Shown one piece after another: positions 15,381 to 19,750 of a stretch of DNA of 19,750 nucleotides. Both the position numbers and the translations under genes were made by a program. The notes below the pieces were generated by a model, which was not told where the DNA came from, did no database searches, and saw only the letters and a program-made list of their open reading frames with translations. Source of the DNA: Lachnospiraceae bacterium UBA3820 (GTDB lineage Bacteria > Bacillota > Clostridia > Lachnospirales > Lachnospiraceae). Each line of letters opens with the position of its first letter. Position 1 is the first letter of the stretch. Where the stretch lies: the NCBI GenBank assembly GCA_002369325.1, contig DFDU01000068.1, forward strand, positions 1 to 19,750, in the 5' to 3' direction.

Positions 15381-15407
15381 GGCAATCACTCCCTGAAGAA
15401 ATTATTT
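15366..15407 (-). promoter_or_regulatory. Inverted repeat around the start of the BofC-like gene
   Basis: On the - strand AAATAATTTCTTC (15407-15395) and GAAGAAATTATTT (15378-15366) are perfect 13-base complements. The 16-base loop holds the ribosome binding site GGGAG and the first two bases of the ATG, while the G of the start codon and the next four codons lie in the 3' arm. The structure would affect translation start; the stem has only A/U-rich pairs and 5 T follow partly inside the arm, so it is a poor terminator. Regulation is inferred. Confidence 0.6.
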
Positions 15408-15423
15408 CCTAAAATGTATTAAA

Positions 15424-16524
15424 TTATTCTATAACAACTGAAGCAGGAATAGTATAATCAAATACAGTTATAAAAGTATTACCCGGATTGAGCTTAAGTT
15501 CGCTTCCATCCTCATTATAAAACTTAGGTACACCATTTTCCATCTTCCATTTAGCCAAAACATATTGACCATCAGTAAAATAATAAGCATTAAGATTACA
15601 ATTATTCCATGAAACGAATCTGTAGTAACCATCAGGATCAGATGTATATTCAACCATCATTACTATAACATTTTTATAGCTTAATTGTTCATTGGTCACT
15701 GCATCTATCTGAGGCCCGCCGTATTGATATCTGTAATATCTGCCGTCTTCCGCATTATATTCAAAATAAGGTACTCTGTCAGAACTGAAAGCAGTACTTA
15801 CTTTATTTGCAGGCATTCCGTTTTCTAAAGGTTTATCCTTTGTATTAAACGAAAACATCTTCTCGTAATTGTCGCCATGCTGTGTGTTATATCCCTTATT
15901 TGATATACCTGAAGCTATAAGCTCACTGTTGGTAAATACATTATGAGGTGCAGGCTTATCATCAGAACGATAATACATTATATCTCCAAGATAAATTCCG
16001 TTTAACGAATTAATGCTTGGATCGCCCTCTATCATTTCCTGAGCTGTAGGAGACCAACCATAATGTGCAAACAATCCGTCATACATCTTTGCAAGTTCAA
16101 CATAAGGAACCCTGGCACTTCTTATAGGTCCAAGCTTTTCTATATTGTCATATTGATCAAATACACATAAAAATCTTGTTATTCCACCCTCAACAAGTAT
16201 TTCATATGTAACTGCTGCTTGTGAAAGACCTGACTGAGGCATAGCATCCGAAATATTATTAATCATAATGCAAAACGGTTTCTGGTTTGCGTATTTTTCT
16301 TCTATCCATTCACCGGTAAGGTCACTTATAATATATCCATCTCTTGAAATAACGGTTATATCCTCTGCAGACCCTTCCATTGTTGCAATCGGTTTGATAT
16401 CAATGGCTGCTTCCGCAGTAGTCGCAGCTTCCTTTGAATCTTTTTTCTTTCCGCATCCCGTAAAAAGCATGGATGCAACCATAGCTCCTACAAGAACGGC
16501 TGTGAATTTCTTATTTTTCTTCAT
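15424..16524 (-). CDS. DUF3048 lipoprotein (YerB-like)
   Basis: A predicted cell-surface lipoprotein of unknown function. A basic N-terminus and hydrophobic stretch end in the lipobox LFTGC, with lipidated Cys24, which would be matured by LspA. A charged, Ala/Thr-rich linker reaches about 55. The DUF3048 domain then follows: KPFCIMINNISDAMPQSGLS (82-101), YEILVEGGITRFLCVF (107-122), GPIRSARVPYVELA (132-145). The second half (about 235-350) holds YFEYNAEDGRYYRYQYGGPQID and a lysine/asparagine-rich end typical of the family. Its start overlaps the ybeY stop by 14 bases; AAGGA lies 13 bases before the ATG inside ybeY. Confidence 0.9.
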   Translation of the reverse strand: MKKNKKFTAVLVGAMVASMLFTGCGKKKDSKEAATTAEAAIDIKPIATMEGSAEDITVISRDGYIISDLTGEWIEEKYANQKPFCIMINNISDAMPQSGLSQAAVTYEILVEGGITRFLCVFDQYDNIEKLGPIRSARVPYVELAKMYDGLFAHYGWSPTAQEMIEGDPSINSLNGIYLGDIMYYRSDDKPAPHNVFTNSELIASGISNKGYNTQHGDNYEKMFSFNTKDKPLENGMPANKVSTAFSSDRVPYFEYNAEDGRYYRYQYGGPQIDAVTNEQLSYKNVIVMMVEYTSDPDGYYRFVSWNNCNLNAYYFTDGQYVLAKWKMENGVPKFYNEDGSELKLNPGNTFITVFDYTIPASVVIE

Positions 16525-17023
16525 AATCTCGTGTATATCCTTTCATATTGAGTATTTCTTCCTGCTTTTCTTCCATAATGATTCTTTGTGCTTCATCAAT
16601 ATGGTCATGTCCAAACAAATGAAGCATACTATGTGCCGTAAGAAAAGCAAGTTCACGATATATTGAATGATTGAATTCTTCCGATTGAGATTTAATTCTG
16701 TCAATATTTAAAATTATATCTCCAAGCAAAAGCTCTCCGTTATCCTGATTAAAGCAATCAACAGATTCATCTTCCAGCTTTGAAAAATCTTCCGAAAATT
16801 CATATTCAATCATTGGGAAAGATAAAACATCGGTCGGAGCATCTATATCTCTGAAATCCTTATTTATAATCCGAATACCCTCATTATCTGTAAAAATAAC
16901 ATTAATCTCGCACTCATACGGACAATGAACATAGTCTATAGCTGCATCAACAATTTCATTCACTATCTCTTCATAGCGCTTAGGAATATCTTTATTTGTT
17001 TCGTTTTCGATATAAACACTCAT
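16511..17023 (-). CDS. ybeY: Endoribonuclease/rRNA maturation factor YbeY
   Basis: YbeY is a zinc metallo-RNase involved in 16S rRNA 3'-end maturation and ribosome quality control. The metal motif HSMLHLFGHDH is at 131-141, with His131, His135 and His141 as ligands. FRDIDAPTDVLSFP (57-70) and LLGDIILN (99-106) complete the family signature. At 170 residues it is slightly long, through an acidic insertion of about 28 residues (71-98) between the last two motifs. GAGGG lies 6 bases before the ATG. It has its own promoter and heads the long downstream chain; phoH lies upstream. Confidence 0.96.
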   Translation of the reverse strand: MSVYIENETNKDIPKRYEEIVNEIVDAAIDYVHCPYECEINVIFTDNEGIRIINKDFRDIDAPTDVLSFPMIEYEFSEDFSKLEDESVDCFNQDNGELLLGDIILNIDRIKSQSEEFNHSIYRELAFLTAHSMLHLFGHDHIDEAQRIIMEEKQEEILNMKGYTRDYEEK

Positions 17024-17047
17024 TTGTATCCCTCATCTAACTTGTTT

Positions 17048-17076
17048 ATTATACACTAAATCTGCTCTTTAATCAA
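17048..17076 (-). promoter_or_regulatory. Sigma-A promoter before ybeY
   Basis: On the - strand TTGATT (17076-17071) and TATAAT (17053-17048) are spaced by 17 bases. The -10 is a perfect consensus and the -35 matches at four of six positions. It lies in the 76-base gap between phoH and ybeY and likely starts the transcript running through ybeY, the lipoprotein, the flavoproteins and the proline genes. Confidence 0.75.
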
Positions 17077-17099
17077 GCATAATACCATATATATCGTAC

Positions 17100-18110
17100 T
17101 TAATCATTCTTTTTACCCTTAAAGTCATTATTCTTTGGCTTTTTTTGCCTGTTTTCGTAGGCTTCATAAGCATTAACTATTTTTTGAACAAGCGGATGAC
17201 GAACCACATCATCACTTGTGAAATTTATAACTGCTATCTCATCTATGTTTTTTAAAACACTTAATGCAATTTCGAGCCCTGATTTTTCATTTGGCGATAA
17301 ATCCTTCTGGGATAAATCTCCTGTAATTATGGCTTTCGATCCAAAACCGATTCTTGTAAGAAACATCTTCATCTGGGCCGGTGTGGTATTTTGAGCTTCA
17401 TCCAAAACTATATATGCATTATCAAGAGTTCTTCCTCTCATATAAGCAAGGGGGGCAACCTCAATAAGTCCCTTTTCCATATTTTTCATGAAGCTTTCCG
17501 CTCCCATTATCTCATAAAGTGCATCATAAAGAGGCCTAAGATACGGATCAACCTTGCTCTGTAAGTCTCCGGGAAGAAAGCCAAGCTTCTCACCTGCTTC
17601 TATAGCAGGTCTTGTTAATATAATTCGGTTTACTTCATTATTTTTAAAAGCAGTAATGGCTTTAGCCATAGCAAGATAGGTTTTTCCGGTTCCTGCCGGA
17701 CCGGTGCCGAAAACAATCATATTATTATCTATTGCATCAACATATTTTTTCTGTCCGAGAGTTTTTGCTTTTACGGGTTTACCGTTAATTGTATGACAAA
17801 TTATATTTATATCACTATCCAACTCGCTTATTGCAGACACATCGTTCTCTTTGTTTTTTGTAAGTGAAACGGCATAATTTATTTCCTGTTCGGAAATAAT
17901 ATTACCGTGTTTCGAAAGATTAATCATCTGTTCAACGACCGAAACAGCTCTTTTAACATTTTCTTCGACACCTACTATTCTTAGGCTGTCATCTCTTAAG
18001 ACAACGGTAACTTTATATGCTTTTTCAATATTTTTTATATTCTTATCATACTGACCGAAAACATTTTGGATATGTTCTTCAGGTACAGTTATTGATTCAA
18101 TATATGCCAT
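17100..18110 (-). CDS. phoH: PhoH family ATPase
   Basis: PhoH proteins are P-loop NTPases related to RNA-helicase cores and are commonly found next to ybeY, pointing to RNA metabolism. Residues 1-65 form a small KH-like/N-terminal domain. Walker A is GTGPAGTGKT at 135-144 and Walker B is IVLDEAQNTT at 234-243, followed by TGDLSQKDL (263-271) and DDVVRHPLVQKIV (300-312). The basic C-terminal tail (RQKKPKNN) is low complexity. GGGAG inside the end of yqfD lies 11 bases before the ATG, and the gap to yqfD is 4 bases, so the two are coupled. The precise biochemical role is not established. Confidence 0.95.
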   Translation of the reverse strand: MAYIESITVPEEHIQNVFGQYDKNIKNIEKAYKVTVVLRDDSLRIVGVEENVKRAVSVVEQMINLSKHGNIISEQEINYAVSLTKNKENDVSAISELDSDINIICHTINGKPVKAKTLGQKKYVDAIDNNMIVFGTGPAGTGKTYLAMAKAITAFKNNEVNRIILTRPAIEAGEKLGFLPGDLQSKVDPYLRPLYDALYEIMGAESFMKNMEKGLIEVAPLAYMRGRTLDNAYIVLDEAQNTTPAQMKMFLTRIGFGSKAIITGDLSQKDLSPNEKSGLEIALSVLKNIDEIAVINFTSDDVVRHPLVQKIVNAYEAYENRQKKPKNNDFKGKKND

Positions 18111-18114
18111 CGGT

Positions 18115-19326
18115 TTATTCTTCTCCCTGATTTAAAATAGTGATATCTGCAGGCACGCCGATTAATTCTTTCGTAATTATTTCACCATGCGCTCTGCATT
18201 TGCTTTCATCAATTTCTATTTTAACATTATTTTCAAGTATTTCTACCCCTTTTTTATTTAATTCATCGATATATAAATTTAGTTTTGTGCGTGCTTTGTT
18301 TTCAGCTTCTTTGTTATCGTATTTTTTTAATACCGGCTCATATTCTTTGATACAATTCTTTTTTAAAGAAAACGGAAGATAAAAATAAGAACCGATTTTT
18401 ATTTTCTTATCAATGCTTATAATATCATAATTATTATATTTGATTTTGGGTTTTAAATGATTAAGATAATTTCCTGCCAGGGATAAACCATAATCCGTTT
18501 TTTTATTACCTGTATATTCTTTTTCATAATAATTAAGCTCAAAGCTCTCATCGTAGTCATATTTAACCACGGCATAAACATTTCCGTTAGCAGGGACATA
18601 GGATGTTTCTATAAGCTCATCATAATCATTATACAAGTTAACGGCTCCTGTAATCAAAATATCGCCTTTTTTTACTTCATCACCTTTTTCCTTGACTCTT
18701 GTACCTGATTCAATATAAATATCAGATATTATACCATCCTTTACGGCAATTATATTACAGGGATATTTATTTTCCTTAATATCATCCGGAGCGATTGTTT
18801 CTATTAAATTAATATTAAGTCTCGTTCCCCTGATTTCGCAGCTTATCCATGCAATATCCTCAAATTCTTTCCTGAGATTTTTTTCAAGCTTTTCACAATC
18901 TATGGTATTTATACGTGTCCCGGGCTTAATATTATATTCTTCAAGCTTTTTTATTATCTGCTCATCTGTATAAATATCCTCTCCTGTAATGTTTATATCC
19001 CAAACAAAAAAAGAAAAAGAATATATTACAGAGAAAAATACAATAATTCCGAGTAAAAATATTTTTCTTTTTTTATATCTGTAAAATATAAACGGTAACC
19101 CTTTCTTATTAATTATTTCAATATTTACATTTGTCTTTTTTATGTATGTTTCAAGTTCTTTAAATGATTTTTTTGATATATGAAAGAGTTTGCAATCATT
19201 ATTATCATATATTTTCCAGATATCAATATTATTTTTAATACATAAATTTATAAATCTGTCTTTGCTTATCCCGGAAACACTCAGTATTATATAGCCTTTT
19301 AACCAAGTTATTAACCTTTTTAACAT
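18115..19326 (-). CDS. yqfD: Sporulation protein YqfD
   Basis: YqfD is a membrane protein of the sporulation programme in B. subtilis, of unknown biochemical role. The N-terminal cytoplasmic part (1-87) shows the family features (WLKGYIILSVSG, ISKKSFKEL). One membrane helix lies at about 88-108. The outer part begins with a small FtsQ/POTRA-like domain (112-176, containing KPGTRINTID and WISCEIRGTRLNINLIE). At 403 residues the length is normal. The gene starts 4 bases after yqfC and lacks an obvious ribosome binding site of its own, so it is probably translated by coupling to yqfC. Confidence 0.93.
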   Translation of the reverse strand: MLKRLITWLKGYIILSVSGISKDRFINLCIKNNIDIWKIYDNNDCKLFHISKKSFKELETYIKKTNVNIEIINKKGLPFIFYRYKKRKIFLLGIIVFFSVIYSFSFFVWDINITGEDIYTDEQIIKKLEEYNIKPGTRINTIDCEKLEKNLRKEFEDIAWISCEIRGTRLNINLIETIAPDDIKENKYPCNIIAVKDGIISDIYIESGTRVKEKGDEVKKGDILITGAVNLYNDYDELIETSYVPANGNVYAVVKYDYDESFELNYYEKEYTGNKKTDYGLSLAGNYLNHLKPKIKYNNYDIISIDKKIKIGSYFYLPFSLKKNCIKEYEPVLKKYDNKEAENKARTKLNLYIDELNKKGVEILENNVKIEIDESKCRAHGEIITKELIGVPADITILNQGEE

Positions 19327-19330
19327 AATT

Positions 19331-19534
19331 TTAATTTACCCAGCTTACATTTTCTATTATACCGCTTACAACCATACAGACCTCGGAAAATGAGTCAATT
19401 AAGAGGTTTTTTCCGTTAATTTCCAATATTCCTTCTTTACATTTTAATGAAAGTTTTTGAGAATCAAAATTAATTATACTTTTATATCCGTCTATATGAA
19501 CTGTTTTATTTTCATACAATATAACCTGAGTCAT
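19331..19534 (-). CDS. yqfC: Sporulation protein YqfC (YabP/YqfC family)
   Basis: A 67-residue YabP/YqfC-type protein made of short beta strands: ENKTVHIDGYKSII (8-21), LSLKCKEGILEINGKNLLI (28-46) and EVCMVVSGIIENVSW (51-65). It is shorter than B. subtilis YqfC (about 93), mainly at the N-terminus. The start is fixed by GGAG 6 bases before the ATG, and the frame is closed by a stop a short way upstream. Position immediately before yqfD and phoH matches the conserved Firmicute cluster. Its role in spore formation is known only from genetics of the family. Confidence 0.9.
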   Translation of the reverse strand: MTQVILYENKTVHIDGYKSIINFDSQKLSLKCKEGILEINGKNLLIDSFSEVCMVVSGIIENVSWVN

Positions 19535-19554
19535 ACATAACTCCGTTTTCTTAT

Positions 19555-19583
19555 AGATTATGAATAATTAATTAAAAATATGA
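19555..19583 (-). promoter_or_regulatory. Possible sigma-E-like promoter before yqfC
   Basis: On the - strand TCATATT (19583-19577) and CATAATCT (19562-19555) are spaced by 14 bases. The upstream box fits the sigma-E -35 pattern and the spacer is as expected; the downstream box keeps CATA and the final T of CATACAAT but differs at three positions. It would start the transcript about 14 bases before yqfC. The region is very AT-rich, so chance is a real alternative. Confidence 0.35.
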
Positions 19584-19652
19584 ATATCAATGCTTATAGT
19601 AAGAAATAACAGCTATTGAATAGTGATGATTTACAATAAAATGATTTCTTTG

Positions 19653-19680
19653 CAAAAAAAGAGAGCCAAACGGCTCCCTT
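19653..19680 (-). terminator. Rho-independent terminator of rpsU
   Basis: On the - strand GGGAGCC (19678-19672), loop GTTT and GGCTCTC (19667-19661) form a 7-bp G+C-rich stem with one G-U pair, followed by seven T at 19660-19654. It lies 25 bases after the rpsU stop and separates rpsU from yqfC. Confidence 0.92.
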
Positions 19681-19703
19681 ATATTGAATAAATAAACAGT
19701 TGT

Positions 19704-19750
19704 TTATTTGTACTTGCGTTTTCTTGCAGCTTCTGACTTCTTCTTACGCT
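19704..19750 (-). CDS. rpsU: Ribosomal protein S21 (3' end only)
   Basis: The window ends within this gene. The visible C-terminus reads RKKKSEAARKRKYK before TAA at 19706-19704, the strongly basic end typical of S21, a small-subunit protein near the 16S rRNA 3' end. A terminator follows at once, and rpsU before yqfC/yqfD is a common Clostridial order, which supports the call despite the short piece. Confidence 0.9.
   Translation of the reverse strand, partial: RKKKSEAARKRKYK

Noticed and set aside
15378..15389. Upstream GTG start of the BofC-like gene
   Set aside because: It overlaps the ribosome binding site GGGAG; the ATG 9 bases later has ideal spacing and starts a normal membrane anchor.

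Overview
The window is AT-rich, densely coded bacterial DNA. Gene content and protein style (SepF/DivIVA with long low-complexity tails, RpsU-YqfC-YqfD-PhoH-YbeY, a DUF3048 lipoprotein, a BofC-like protein) point to a Firmicute of the class Clostridia, most likely a member of the Lachnospiraceae. YqfC, YqfD and a BofC-like protein suggest a spore former or a descendant of one. No rRNA, tRNA, CRISPR array, insertion sequence or prophage was seen, and no stretch above 300 bases lacks a gene; the longest gap, 4721-4949, holds a terminator, a promoter and a leader.

Left part, + strand (1-4781): a cell-division and envelope operon with sepF (5' end cut by the window), divIVA, aroB, lspA and a RluD-type pseudouridine synthase, closed by a strong terminator. 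The end of lspA carries an imperfect 54-bp tandem duplication that includes the stop codon.

Middle (4782-6864): a stand-alone tyrosine recombinase with a consensus sigma-A promoter, a structured leader and a perfect ribosome binding site. It is separated by a two-way terminator from a convergent cytidylate-kinase-like gene.

Right part, all - strand, in transcription order: the 3' end of rpsU with its terminator; yqfC, yqfD and phoH behind a possible sigma-E-like promoter; then, from a clear sigma-A promoter, a long chain of closely spaced genes: ybeY, a DUF3048 lipoprotein, a membrane-anchored BofC-like protein, two FAD-dependent oxidoreductases of different families, proB, a DUF896 protein, 5-formyltetrahydrofolate cyclo-ligase, proA, a MoxR-type AAA+ ATPase and a CoxE-type VWA protein. 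The chain joins rRNA maturation, an envelope protein, flavoproteins, proline synthesis, folate salvage and an ATPase/VWA chaperone pair. Overlapping or touching genes and binding sites lying inside upstream genes argue for translational coupling at several junctions.

No wholly new system is evident. The best leads are a perfect 13-bp inverted repeat placing the ribosome binding site of the BofC-like gene in a hairpin loop, the duplicated lspA end, the recombinase leader, and the possible sporulation promoter before yqfC.
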